Assembly (NCBI GenBank): GCA_963556195.1
Contig: OY744517.1
Coordinates: 78,920,935-78,984,934 of the forward strand
Length of the DNA stretch: 64,000 nucleotides
Direction: 5' to 3'
Source of the DNA: Sepiola atlantica
Taxonomy: Eukaryota > Mollusca > Cephalopoda > Sepiida > Sepiolidae
In this document: positions 10,125 to 20,444 of the stretch, one piece after another
Position numbering within the stretch: the first letter of the stretch is position 1
How the letters are laid out: each line of letters begins with the position of its first letter
The notes under the pieces: generated by a model
Told to the model about the DNA's origin: nothing
Seen by the model: only the letters and a program-made list of their open reading frames with translations
Databases searched by the model: none
Position numbers and translations under genes: made by a program

Positions 10125-11870
10125 TTTTTTTATTTGGATACGCCCCCCCCCCCCAAAAAAAACGTAAAATTTTAATGTAATAAAAAGACAAATTTGGAAA
10201 AGGTACACAGCGAGCAAATGTTGATGCCATTTGCAATTTTAGTATTTGTAACCAACAAATAAATTTCATTGGCCAATCAGCGTAGATGATTATTTAATGA
10301 AAAATAACGGTGAATCTCTCTGTAAGTTTCTATTACTGAAACAATTATTGGGGTTCAGTTCACTGGCTAGGTAGAATCAAATATCGATTTGTCAGATATA
10401 ATGCTATAGCAGTCTTAACTTTGAGAATCCGATTGACTTTTCTTTATACATTATATAATTGTAAGTAGCAGAATAAAAATATTATTAAATTGTTTAATAA
10501 TAACTATTTATTTTGTTCTATTTAGTTTTTAAACTGTAGTCTCCTTGCCCTGCAGCTACGACTCCACAACAGGCTTTCATTGTATTGTTGAGCAGGAAAA
10601 TCATGAATAGAAATTTACAAAATGAAGATAGCAATTCTTTTTTTAAAGGTAACACCTTCAATATGACTATTCTTTTTATGCTGGAGAATCTACAATGAGC
10701 TGCTAAGCTTAATTTCTATGACGACTGTTTAAGAATTGGCTGTCCATTCCAATTGTATCCTGAATAAGCCGAAGTAACAGCATCTAAGAATCAAGATGGT
10801 GCCAGAAGTAGGGACCTAGCTGAAAAATAAAATCCTAAGTCATTTTAAAAAAAACCCTGAATCTAACATAAATTAAATTGATGACTTTAATCTTTTCAGG
10901 TAATTGTATCACTGTATATTTAAATAGTGTAAAATTAATGTGTTTATTGTATATTTCAAACTAACAACAAAGCCCGCCCCCCCCCCCCCCCATGCAAATG
11001 TAAAATGCTTCCAAGTAAACACAGTGGACCTTAGGTAAAAGTTGAGACTTAGAGAAACTGAGAAGTTTTACATTTCCAGTTAAAGTGAATGAGAATTTCA
11101 CATTTCTTTCTTTCCTAAACTGTGTGTCCTAAGTTAAATAATAGAGAGAGATTAATGCCATTTTTTTTAATTGAAAATATTTAAATACTTCTGTTCGGTT
11201 GAGTGGTTTGCATTCGAAGTCTACAGAACTGGCCGTAAACACCAGGAAAAACAAACACTCACAATAACACATGTGTGTCGATAAATAAGGAAAACACGAA
11301 GAAGTGAGTTAAAACTTATGTGTGTTTATTTAACGTTCGTTTTGACAAATGTTGGCACGATTAAAGATAAAGAAATAAACATTTACTATAAGTCCCAAAA
11401 CAATTGAATGCACATAGTTGTTATTCAAATAAAGGATCTGTGTGAAATACACAAAATGGGTCTACTTATAGTCGACACATTTGGGTTCCAAGAGGAGCCG
11501 ACTAGACGGGTGACTTCCCTCCTCCAGGAATGACAGACGAACAAGAGATAGAACATCACCAGGGTTTCTGAAATCTCGCGAGAACTGGGTCAAAGTCACG
11601 TGTCTTCCGAGATTACAAGACTTGATCTATTTCTAAAGAGGGCACTGAATCTCGAGAAGCAAAATCTTATTCAAGGGAGGCAATTCTGTCGCCCTCAGTA
11701 CTCCCTCCCTAGATGGGTTCAGGAACCCGAAACATATCCCTAGCTTAATTGCCCTTTACAAAAATGAGATAATACAGGGAAACCTGTAACTATGAAGAGA
11801 AAAGAAACAGTTCTGGAAATGGAAAAAAAAAAGAATTTTTTTTTTTTTTTTACATAAACCACTATCAATG
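10125..11870. other. Non-coding stretch; possible uncoupled LTR in its right part
   Basis: No coding frame. On the minus strand, directly beyond the end of the gypsy integrase, a purine run (CTAGGGAGGGAG, about 11702-11713) could be a polypurine tract. The 11.2-11.7 kb stretch beyond it could be a 3' LTR. I could not find a matching partner LTR near 15.4-15.7 kb, so I do not call it one. A C-run lies at 10977-10991. Confidence 0.4.
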
Positions 11871-11875
11871 TTCAA

Positions 11876-12886
11876 CTAGGTTAATAAATGTTTCGGCCAT
11901 TTCATGATCCGGCCAGATCTAGTTACAGTCTGTTTTTCCGTGTCAGGTTCTAATGGAGATGCAGAAATCGCTGGAGTGTCTACATTTAGCCAGCTAGTAT
12001 CCAGAAACGCTGGATTTGGCCTATCTACCGCAATATTTTGGTTGGTGTCCTTAATGCGTACCATGAAGTATTCTTTTTTGCCTTTGAGGATCTTGAAAGG
12101 TGTTTTTAGCGAGATCCCACACAAACATGTGTGTGCACGTTTGCATGTTTTAGGCACATAAGTAGGTTCCAGGGTCTGTGCTGGAGGGCTATAGGCGAGT
12201 TTTGCCATCCTTGTGGTGAGCCGATCCACAAAACCGGTGACGTTCATCACTTTTTGTGGAGGATCGAAGAAGAACTGTTCGGGAAGTTGGAGTGTAGTGT
12301 CATATACCATCTCTGCAGCTAAACATTTCAGGTCATCCTTCACTGCAGTGCAGAGTCCCAGAAGAACTAATGGAAGGTCCTCTAGCCAATTTGGCTGATC
12401 CGTCATGGCTCTTAAGGCTGTTTTGAGTGTGCGATGGAGTCATTCCACCAAGCCGTTTGACTCTGGATGATACGTTGTAGTTCTCACTCTCTTGCTTCCT
12501 AACAGTGTAATCAGTTGGCAAAAGAGGTCTGACTCGAACTGGCGACCCCTGTCTGTGGTGATGACAGGAACTTCAAAACGGGCTATCCATCCAGAGACAA
12601 AAGTTCTTGCTGTAGTGTCTGCCGTGATGTCAGACATGGGAAGGACTTCACACCAGCAGGTGAAACAGTCCACACATGTCAGCAGGTAGTTTTGCCCCTG
12701 GCACGTTGGGAGTGGGCCAGTTATGTGCACATGCACATGTGCAAAACGCTCATCGGGGGGTGGAAATGAACCAGGGGGTGTGAGGGTGTGTCTTCCGATT
12801 TGGGCCCTTTGACATAGAACATAGGATTTCGAACAGTGCTGGATATTAGCTTTCATGCGTGGCCAAATAAATCTACCGGTGACCAA
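11876..12886 (-). pseudogene. Integrase of Ty3/gypsy element (inactivated)
   Basis: The first frame (12886-12440) holds the zinc-binding tail (CSKSYVLCQRAQ), the core with FAHVHVHITGPLP, TDRGRQFES and HPESNGLVE, and so the Asp and Glu of the second and third DDE positions. The first catalytic Asp, normally in HVDI before x-GPLP, is His here. A frameshift near 12440 leads to 12406-11876, the C-terminal part (WLEDLPLVLLGLCTAVKDD, YVPKTC, SGRIMKWP). The C-terminal SGR-x-x-K-x-P motif ends many gypsy integrases of the K02A2.6/pol-polyprotein type. Normal role: integration of the cDNA. Confidence 0.85.
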
Positions 12887-13121
12887 ACGAACTGACTAAT
12901 GAGAAAGAACATTAGTGTCTGCCGTAACGACTTAGGAACAAAAGGGCGTATTCTTCCGGTGCTGGTGTTGCAGATGACTTCCAAACGGGTACTTGGAACA
13001 TCTATTCTCGACAGCTTTAATGATGTGTCTTCGGCATTTAAAAAATTCTGCAGCTGCTTGTTGTTTTTCTACTCTTCCATGAACGCTTTGTAAACAACCC
13101 ACGGGTCCAACAGGAGAGTAT

Positions 13122-13676
13122 TTATGCCGCGAGACATGGTGTCTGTCGGGACGTTATCAGTTCCTTGATGAAACGGACATCCAACGTAAATTGCAACAAG
13201 TAATCCAGTTGTCTGGTCTCACGTAGGGAATACTTGTCCGAACTTAACTTGAACGCGCCCAGCAATGGTTTGTGGTCTGTGTGGATGTAGAATTCCCGCC
13301 AATCCAAGAAATGTATAAAGTGTCGAACGGCTGAATAGGCTGCAAGAAGTTCCCGTCTGGAGGTGCTGAAGAGAGTTTCTTGGAAAAGAATGCGATCGGC
13401 TTCCATTGTTCGTTGACCTTCTGCTCCCACTCCGATAGAAGAGGCATCGACTGCTACACACAACTCCTCATCTGGAACAACATGTGACAACTCAACTGCA
13501 TGGGACAATGTAGCCTTAACAGATTCAAAAGTTGCTAGCGCAGGCTCAGATAGCACTATGTCACAATTCTTAACATTAGTTAACATATCTGTGAGTGGTT
13601 TTACAGTCTGCACACAATGGGGTAGAAATCTACGGTGAAAATTGATCATCCCTAAGAACTGCCTCAGTTTCCTCAT
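13122..13676 (-). pseudogene. RT connection and RNase H of Ty3/gypsy element
   Basis: Begins with LRQFLGMINFHRRFLPH, the conserved thumb/connection motif. Then come VAVDASSIGVGAEGQ (RNase H first Asp), SRRELLAAYSAVRHF (Glu) and FYIHTDHKPLLGAF (Asp). It ends at RETRQLDYLLQFTLDV. The three acidic residues are visible. The frame breaks on both sides. About 230 bases to the integrase carry no open frame but fill the expected linker. Confidence 0.85.
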
Positions 13677-13689
13677 GCTATCCGGTATG

Positions 13690-14150
13690 GGGGATTGTGA
13701 TATTGCTTCTACTTTAGAAGAGGCAGGAGAAATCCTGGCAGCACACAGACGGTGACCCAGGAAAATGACTTCTGATTTCCCAAAGTCATTTTACCGGGTT
13801 GATAACAATCCCAAATTGCCTTAAACGCTCAAAACACAAGTTCTATGTGTTACACGTGTTCTTCTATAGACGCACTGGCTATCAGTACATTGTCCACCTA
13901 AGTACAGACAAAATCTAAGTCGTGAAATACGTGATCAATGAATCGTTGGAACGTCTGTGCAGCATTCCATTAGTCCAAAGGGGACACGCAAAAGCTTGTA
14001 CAAGCCAAACGGCGTCGTGATAGCCGTTCTAGGGATATTTTTGGATTTTACCGGAATTTGGTGGTAGGCCCTAATAAGATCTAGTTTTGTGAATACCGTC
14101 TTATCCTGGATTATGGCGGTAATGTCATGAATGTGGGGCACTCGTGTCAA
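13690..14150 (-). pseudogene. Reverse transcriptase palm of Ty3/gypsy element (inactivated)
   Basis: One frame gives RVPHIHDITAIIQDKTVFTK, then LDLIRAYHQIPV and TPFGLYKLLRVPFGL, all standard gypsy RT blocks. Beyond a frame change the catalytic box at 13889-13900 reads stop-V-D-N where the family has YVDD. The aromatic codon became TAG and the last Asp became Asn. So even a frame-corrected protein would lack a catalytic Asp. It sits between protease and RNase H as expected. Confidence 0.8.
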
Positions 14151-14425
14151 TATAATGAATGACAGTGTGATAGTGTTTCCCTATGCATTCAAACTTTTGT
14201 AAGAGATTGCGAAAAACAGGACCATCCTCTGTGCTAGCTATCGTGGGGCATAACGGAATTATATTTGAAATGGATCCAAGTGACCTAACGTTAGTCTCAG
14301 GGTCAATTAGACAACGTTTGTGCATGTCCATGAGTAGGCTATATTTGTCCAAAAAAATCTGCACTCAATATGGCCCTATCCACCTCTGCGATAATGAACA
14401 TGTGAGTGAAAGCTCATCTGAGGCC

Positions 14426-14707
14426 TTAATTCAATGTCAGGCACCTCTGTCCGTAAGTTTTAATAAAAGACTTATTTACAGCCTGCAATGTAAGTTTCTG
14501 AGGGCCATTAATTCTGTCTGCCTTTGTGGCAGATATTATAGATATTTGTGCACCACTGTCTACGAGAAAGTTTATCCCGGTACTGTGGTCACACATAAAT
14601 AATAGGCGACAGGCTCCCTCCGAGTCGCCTTTGGAAGACAGCTTAATCGTTTCCCTGGGTTGGCTTGTATGAACAGGGAAGTTTGCATGAGTATGCCCTG
14701 TCCCCAT
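14426..14707 (-). pseudogene. Retropepsin (aspartic protease) of Ty3/gypsy element
   Basis: Contains GINFLVDSGAQISIISATKAD, the D-S-G-A active-site motif followed by the hydrophobic flap-leading segment. The end, with NKSFIKTYGQRCLTLN, is typical of the family. The frame stops before RT. Normal role: cleavage of the Gag-Pol polyprotein. It overlaps the gag frame end by 136 bases in another frame, consistent with a frameshift joining them. Confidence 0.8.
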
Positions 14708-15346
14708 ACCTGCTGTGATTGTGGTATATGGAACCTTTGTTCCTCTCCTTCTAGAGGGGTTGTCTCCAACCTATCCAGCCTTCTCGCAAATTCATCTACT
14801 TGAGCCTCCAGGTTCCCCTGACCCTCCAGAACCTGGGCCGAGGGATCCTGTTCTGAGATCCGAACATTCGCTACTGAAATCGGACTGGCGATCGCCAAAG
14901 AAGCGATTTTATCAGTTACTTTCGTTAAGTCTTCTGTGGATGAATCCTCACTCGTGGCTGCTAAGACGGCCTGATAAGCAGGCGGCAGGTGCTGGAGGAA
15001 AATATGACGAACAATTTCGTTTTCCCTATTTATCCCAGCGAGGTCTTGTAAGCGTCTCAGAAATTGAGAGGGTTTACTATCCCCCAATGCCTCCTCATTC
15101 AAGAGTTGGGACAACTTTTGTTGTCTGGGCACCGACGTCCTGGAAATGACCTGCTTTTTAAAAACATTATGCGGCCTGTCTGCCAGTGAGGACATCTGCC
15201 AATTTTGAAATTGCCACCTGGAATTTTTTTATTTGGGAGCTAATTCCCCTAATTTGGCAGTCCAGCTCCAACTGTGCGAAATATAAACGGGGATCTGCTT
15301 TAAAAAATTGCGGACACATAGCATTAATGCTATCCTTTTCGGCCAT
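14572..15346 (-). pseudogene. Gag of Ty3/gypsy element (frameshifted)
   Basis: The start ATG at 15346 gives MAEKDSINAMCPQFFKADP, RLYFAQLELDCQIRGISSQ and then a break near 15170. The second part (15195-14572) carries LSQLLNEEALGDSKPSQFLR, RLQDLAGI and FLQHLPPAYQAVLA, the conserved gag capsid-like block seen in many invertebrate gypsy elements. I chose the internal ATG at 15346 because the upstream in-frame residues from 15415 are a low-complexity hydrophobic run. No CCHC knuckle is visible. Confidence 0.75.
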
Positions 15347-15419
15347 AGCGAGAAAAATGAAAAGGACAAAATAAACAAACAAAACAAATAAATAAATGAA
15401 AATAATCTGCACCAAGAAA

Positions 15420-15675
15420 GAAATCAGAAGTGTCCCGAGCTAGTCACTCATGTGCTCCACCGTCGTGTCCCTGAGAGACGGGAGAAACTTAAGCGATACG
15501 ACTCGAGAAAAATATGCACATGTATATATATATAAGAGGAAGAGAGAGAATATATCTCTGTTACCTTGTGAAAAATAAAATTGTTTTCACTCATTCATTC
15601 ATTATATGCCGACTTTTCACGTGACAAAATACTTCGCGAGTACATAACATTTTGACCACGTGCTACATGATGTGA
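15420..15675. other. Non-coding stretch upstream of gag
   Basis: Would be the 5' LTR/leader region of the gypsy element on the minus strand. No LTR partner was recognised. It contains a TATATATATATAAGAGG-like stretch and a (TTCA)n tract near 15590. Confidence 0.4.
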
Positions 15676-15681
15676 TCTGCT

Positions 15682-16299
15682 ATGCACTGCGACACCATAG
15701 TGGCCCTGAGGAGCTGGTTAGCTGGGTCAGGCTTCTCTACGATCCTTTTGAAGAGTCTGGTGCAAACTGCCGCTAGTATGTCTAAGGACTTGCCCATCAC
15801 AGTTGGAGTACACCAAGGCTCGGCCCTATTCCCTCTGCTCTTTATTCTTGTCATTGACGCCATCACCAAGAACCTGCATTTGCCCGTGCTCTGTATATGC
15901 TTGGATGCAGATGATGTTCTGCTCGCCTCAAAGAGTAAATCTGACCTGCGACAAGTCCAGTCCTGGAAGGACAAACTGGCGCAGTTTGGTCTGCGGCTGA
16001 ACATCAGAAAGACGGAGTATCTAACCACCGTAAAAATGAACATGGCAGCATCCTAGTTGCCAGACAGGATCTTCCATGAATGCACGCCTTCAAATATCTG
16101 TTTGAAAGCGATAACGGCAACATCCAGTGAAATTGCTGCGTGCATCAATGCGACACGACTCATCACCACCGGCATCCTCCTTGACCGCAAGATTAGCAAC
16201 CAGCTAAAGTTAAAGATTTACCGGACAGTTGTGAGACCCGTCGTTTTGTACAATTCAGAGATCTGTATATACATACTAATAATGAAGTTTTTCATATAG
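15682..16299 (+). pseudogene. Reverse transcriptase C-terminal half of an RTE-like LINE
   Basis: The first frame (15682-16056) contains LPITVGVHQGSALFPLLFIL, the conserved x-GVxQG-x-xLxPLLF motif, and DADDVLLASKSKSDL, the catalytic box with both Asps. It ends with LAQFGLRLNIRKTEYLT, the thumb-leading motif. A stop follows at 16054. A further frame from 16057 carries SSEIAACINA, DRKISNQLKLKIYRTVVRP and VVLYNSEI, the RTE-like post-RT segment. The element is truncated at both ends and is a different copy from the 3.6-kb LINE. No endonuclease or tail is attached. Confidence 0.8.
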
Positions 16300-17105
16300 T
16301 ATCAGTTATTTTTAAAGACAAACATTCATTTTTTTTCCAAACCAATTCCATTTTAAAGCTTTTATAAAGTGTTACGTACATAAATAGCAGTCCATCCAAA
16401 TTTTGTATTATTTTTCCTATCTTCTCATATTAATTTAACATTGCTATTTGAATCTTTTCTTCTTCTTTCTTTTTAATACTTTATCGAGACAAAGGTGTTT
16501 ATTACATATTTTTTTCAACTTTGTATGGAAAAAAATGTTACTTTTTATTTTTTTTACAGACCTTAGAGTCATTAATCCTTATATCTTAATGTATTTTATT
16601 TATTTTTTTACTTGGATATGAATAATTTTCAGAATTTTAACACTATGAGGAAAATGTTCTCCTTCATTGTTTGTATATATGTGCGAGAGAAAGCGAAAAG
16701 TGAGCACTGTATATTGCGTGAGTGCTTATGTGTTTGCTAGTGTGTGTGTGTGTGTGTGTGAGCAGAGGAAATTGTAATCTCGCAGTTATAGATTTTTCGT
16801 CAAAATAGTCGTAGCAAATAATGTTCGTTTAAAGGTGTTTCTTCTTAAAAGGTTGAATGAATTACCTTGAGAGTAGCTTAAACTTGGTTTGAGGCATAAA
16901 TTTCGATTGAAGACGACTGCGGTAATATTAACAGTATTTTGAAAAGTAACAAGACTTCTGTATGGCGTGTTATTTTATTGCTTTAGATTATTATTTAAAT
17001 AATTTCTAGACATTAATAAAACCAGTGGATGTAACATCTGGTTTATACTAGCAAATGTATGTGCCTCCACGTGCAAATATTCAATAGTTTTAACATAATA
17101 TATTT
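16300..17105. other. Non-coding stretch with GT microsatellite
   Basis: AT-rich. A (GT)n tract lies at about 16740-16760. No gene seen. Confidence 0.55.
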
Positions 17106-17108
17106 CTT

Positions 17109-17180
17109 ACTAGCTGACCTTGTCCCGGCATTGCCTGGGAAAGCAGATTAACTCAAGAAATTCCATGCTCCAACCTTGAA
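17109..17180 (-). mobile_element. Helitron-like 3' terminus
   Basis: ACTAG at 17109-17113 is followed by the hairpin CCCGGCATTGCCTGGG at 17124-17139. On the minus strand this is a GC-rich hairpin about 10 bases before a terminal CTAG, then T. That matches the Helitron 3'-end rule (hairpin then CTRR). The other end was not found. Confidence 0.4.
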
Positions 17181-17690
17181 CTATTAAATGATTTGTTGCT
17201 TATGGTTGTCCAGAGCAAACACAGACTCCACAATGTTATTGTAAAACAGTAATTAGAAAAGTGAAAAACTTCTTTTAGGTTGTGTGTTTCGGATGAAGGC
17301 TTTGTGTTTAATGAACAATGTAAATATGTATTTTCTTAATGGAAACTGTAATTTAGGACGTCAAAAACTGTATAAAATGTAATTGTCAGATTTAATTGCT
17401 TGCGGCCATGTCAAGAAAGAGAGAGAGTGGTTGATATAGAAAGAGTAACATTACGTCTATTCATTTTGCACATTTAACAATGTAAATTTTATTTCAAACA
17501 GCAGTGTGACAGATGAAAGGAAATCGCTTGACCGTGCTGTATTTAAAATAGTAAGGTATTTAGGAAAACGCCTAAGTGTGACACATTGAATGACGGATAA
17601 AAAAGTCTTGCTCTTATTGTAGATGAGAACACTCAGCTAAATAACTCCCTCTTCTTCCCTATAAAAGAAATGTTACTTATTTTTTTTAGT
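17181..17690. other. Non-coding stretch
   Basis: Possibly interior of the Helitron-like element starting at 17109. No coding frame recognised. Confidence 0.4.
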
Positions 17691-17691
17691 T

Positions 17692-17850
17692 GATACATGT
17701 GAACACCCTGAAAAAATTTTGGGCCCCAAAAAAATTGTTTTAGAAATTACTACTACTACTACTACTACTACTAATAATAACCTTCCCTGTAGTAAAAATA
17801 CTACTATCACAAATACTACTAACAATAATAATACCAATAAAACTAACAAT
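17692..17850. repeat. P1 repeat fragment and TAC/AAT microsatellite
   Basis: 17700-17752 has the P1 motifs GTGAACACCCTGAAAA and TTGTTTTAGAA. A (TAC)n tract at 17746-17773 and degenerate ACT/AAT repeats to 17850 follow. Confidence 0.6.
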
Positions 17851-18089
17851 AAATCGATTATATAAAAGCGGCTCGCTATAAAAATGACTTGCAAATTTTA
17901 GCGATTATTTTAGTCTGACTTTACAAGGGCAAATAATGCACCTTATTAATTTGGTGTCTGAATTGTGCTGGTATTTCCTTTTTTTATTTTGCAAATATAA
18001 ATCGTTTCTGGGTAATCATTACTACTACTGGCATAAATTATTTTAAAGAAAAGACACTTATGAAATCATTTTAACATTTGTGTTAAAAA

Positions 18090-18241
18090 TTAATATGTAA
18101 TAGAAGTTATAAGCCTGTATAAATACCGATTCTGGACAAAGTAGCCATGTTTGTTTAATTAGTAATGCAAGCAAAGATTGTTACTTTGCTCAGAATCGGT
18201 ATTTATACAAACTTAAAACAATTACAATTTAATAGAAGTTA
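18090..18241. mobile_element. MITE-like hairpin flanked by direct repeats
   Basis: Inverted arms TGTATAAATACCGATTCTGG... (about 18115-18146) and its reverse complement (about 18180-18210) surround a 33-base loop. Just outside, AATAGAAGTTATAAGCCT (about 18100) and AATAGAAGTTAAGAGCCT (about 18231) are direct copies, which could be a target duplication or part of the element. Non-coding. Confidence 0.6.
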
Positions 18242-19290
18242 AGAGCCTTTTAATGCAAATAGGTTGACAGTGGCTCTATTGCTGTCAGCCTGAGGTATAA
18301 CAATTTGTTTTATGGAATTTGTGGATAAAATTGTATAAAATCATCCATATTAGATGATTTAGCAAACTCTTAACTCTACCATTAACTTTAAGTCCTAGTG
18401 GAAAATACTCTTGCATTTTTTGGGGAGGTTCGTTCGGAGGTTGGTTTTTTTTGTGCCACAGGGACTTAGGGTTAGCGGTCCGTTTAAGGAAGAGTATATT
18501 TTATAAGAAACAGATAAAGGTACACCACAAATAGGTCACAAATGTTAGTTAAAGCAAGAAATTGTTTTTGACTAATATCCCAAGTGTATTTCCTTAAAAA
18601 AAATTAAAATGGATTTTGTTTAATAATAATAATACTTTTTAAATAATCGTGAATACGAGCCTATCCTAGAAAATTTTTTTTATTTTTTAAAAGAACCGCC
18701 ATGTTCAAACTATTCATTTGTATGTTTCTGTTCATTAATCGTATTCTTGTATTCTAGAATAGGAAAGTATATATGACAGGGAAAGTGTGTAAAATAAATG
18801 CAAATGGAGATATGAAAACACAAATGTAAGTAACCGAATGTACCCAGCGGGAGTCGAGATTAAAAAAAAGAATAGAAAAAATGTTCGTCGACATGGTAGA
18901 AGTATTAAGTGTTTGTTTTTGATCTTAAATAGCATTTGATTATCCGAGAACAGAAAATTAGGTATGACAACGAAATAGAGTAATCGATCGCTCAAAAAAC
19001 TTTCTCGGTCTTCTAGAGAGGAATTCCACAGGGGATTAGTGAGGGGAGCAACTGACGATCTGTTCGTTGAGTGGTTTGGATGGTTGGAGGAGGAGATCTG
19101 CTCTGAATCGAGTTGGGCGCCAGGGACGAGTCATCTCAACAACTGAGTTCTCTGACCTAGCGATTTACCTCTCAATGTCATACAACACAGTTCCAAAATG
19201 GAAAACTCGCTTTCTTGAATTTTACTATTTAGTTCTGCTTAAATTTTTAGAGAGAAGTGGTAGTATTTTCATTCCGTCTGGTATCTACGA
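18242..19290. other. Non-coding stretch with a P1-core trace
   Basis: Near 18470 the sequence GGGACTTAGGGTTAGCGG repeats the core of the 1.6-kb minisatellite. Short frames at 18735-18995 and 19067-19297 show no recognisable domain. Confidence 0.45.
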
Positions 19291-19297
19291 TGACTAA

Positions 19298-19318
19298 TCA
19301 TCATCATCATCATCATCG
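19298..19318 (+). repeat. ATC microsatellite
   Basis: About seven ATC units. Confidence 0.9.
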
Positions 19319-19434
19319 TCGTTGTCACTAAAACTTCATAGGTTAAACTTTCGCTTTGCACCAGTCTAAAACTTGATCGCTGCAGTACAATAACAATTTG
19401 CAAACAGAAAGAGGAAGAGAAAAGGAAAAATTAT

Positions 19435-19520
19435 TACTTTACTGATGAAAACAGATGATGTCTCCTATGTAAATATGGTTGTAAGACAGATGACGAATAA
19501 CGTAAATAAAGCACAAAGTA
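19435..19520 (+). repeat. Direct repeat R, left copy, flanking the UCH-L3 fragment
   Basis: ACTTTACTGATGAAAACAGA then GTAAATATGGTTG and a GACGAATAACGTAAATAAA-like tail. A related copy lies at 20248-20330. Confidence 0.55.
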
Positions 19521-19637
19521 CATGTGTAAGATAATGAAGAGTGGCAAAAATGAATCGTGGCCCAGTCCATTGTGGGTGTGACATCGAGAAAGAAATAAAG
19601 GTGACTTGATAACTGTTAAAAAGGAGAAAGTTCCGCA

Positions 19638-19917
19638 GTGCAAGTGGGTCTTGAACAACGACGGTTTAAAAAACGCGAAGAGCTGAAACGCTTGGTGATC
19701 AGAGTATCGATGTACCGGAAGAATGCGAGTTTACCGATATTTATGGCACCGATGAAGCTTTATTGGCTATGGTACCCAAGCCCATGTTGCTGTTAGACTT
19801 TTGTGTCCGCTGACTAAAAATGCGGCTGATAAGCAAGTTGGTACTATTAAGGAATCCCCTGACTTGTACTTCACCAAAGTGCTTGTAGAACAATTGCTTC
19901 AGTTCACGCTCGGATAG
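19638..19917 (+). pseudogene. Ubiquitin C-terminal hydrolase L3-like fragment (peptidase C12), frameshifted
   Basis: Frame pieces read CKWVLNNDGLKNAKS then stop; TLGDQSIDVPEECEFTD and IYGTDEALLAMVPKP; then, one base shifted, VRLLCPLTKNAADKQVG and TIKESPDLYFTK. These follow in order the start of animal UCH-L3: a Trp near the N terminus, the D-(V/I)-Y-G-x-D block, L-L-A-M-V-P-(R/K)-P, then a LLxPLT segment and the lysine-rich loop before the active-site helix. The text diverges right after YFTK, so the catalytic Cys segment is missing, as are the His/Asp half. UCH-L3 normally removes ubiquitin or Nedd8 adducts in the cytosol. With at least two frame changes and loss of the catalytic half this is a pseudogene, either processed or captured by a repeat. 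An exon of a real gene is less likely because of the frameshifts. Confidence 0.65.
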
Positions 19918-20247
19918 ACAATGCAGAGCAAATTGCTTTCCAATCGGATGTATATACGAACGAGTTTCTAGGTGAAACCAAGTCTGTGACCTCAGCAAGA
20001 AAAAGACTTTCATGAGACAAAAGTATGTCAAAAGATTGTTTAATATGTGTGCGTAGCCAGCGTAAACCATCCGGTAATGGCAAATAAAGAAAACCAAAGT
20101 TTTTTCATATACGTTCTGTTCTTTGTCATCTTGTTGGATCTTACCGGGTACCCTGGAAGAACGGGTAATGCAACACATGTAATAATATATTTCTATGATA
20201 AAGTAAAATGTAACATTCATTTTATTTAATGAACAAAAAGAAAAAAA

Positions 20248-20330
20248 CTTACTTAACAGGTGAAAACAGATGAATGTCACCTGTGAAAATATGGTGGGAG
20301 GATAAACAATTAACATAAAAAAAAATAATA
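20248..20330 (+). repeat. Direct repeat R, right copy
   Basis: ACTTAACAGGTGAAAACAGATG, GTGAAAATATGGTGGGAGG and AATTAACATAAA match the copy at 19435 at moderate similarity. The pair brackets the UCH-L3 fragment in the same orientation. Confidence 0.5.
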
Positions 20331-20377
20331 TTTCCATAACAAAGTAAAATGTAATATTAGTTTACTGAAATAAACAT

Positions 20378-20440
20378 AAAGGAATATATATATATATATA
20401 TAAAATGCAGAAAGCTACCCGGTGTTCCCCCTGGTGGGCA
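20378..20440 (-). mobile_element. TA microsatellite and weak Helitron-like end
   Basis: A (TA)n tract (about 20382-20402) is followed by AGCTACCCGGTGTTCCCCCT and GGTGGGCA, which resembles a decayed copy of the 3' hairpin at 55264. Weak. Confidence 0.25.
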
Positions 20441-20444
20441 TGGA

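Larger units (their letters stand above)
11876..15346 (-). mobile_element. Degenerate Ty3/gypsy retrotransposon internal region
   Basis: Minus-strand order is gag (15346 to about 14700), protease (14707-14426), reverse transcriptase (about 14150-13700), RNase H (13676-13122), integrase (12886-11876). This gag-PR-RT-RH-IN order is diagnostic of Ty3/gypsy. Each domain lies in its own broken frame, and key residues are lost in RT and integrase. No LTR pair, primer-binding site or target duplication could be shown. It is an old, immobile copy. Confidence 0.85.

Noticed and set aside
11215..11704. 3' LTR of the 11.9-15.3 kb gypsy element
   Set aside because: No matching partner was found near 15.4-15.7 kb, so the LTR pair cannot be supported by eye.
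19741..20337. 198-codon minus-strand reading frame
   Set aside because: No domain is visible. It lies opposite the UCH-L3 fragment and repeat R, and its composition is hydrophobic/AT-driven. Treated as chance.
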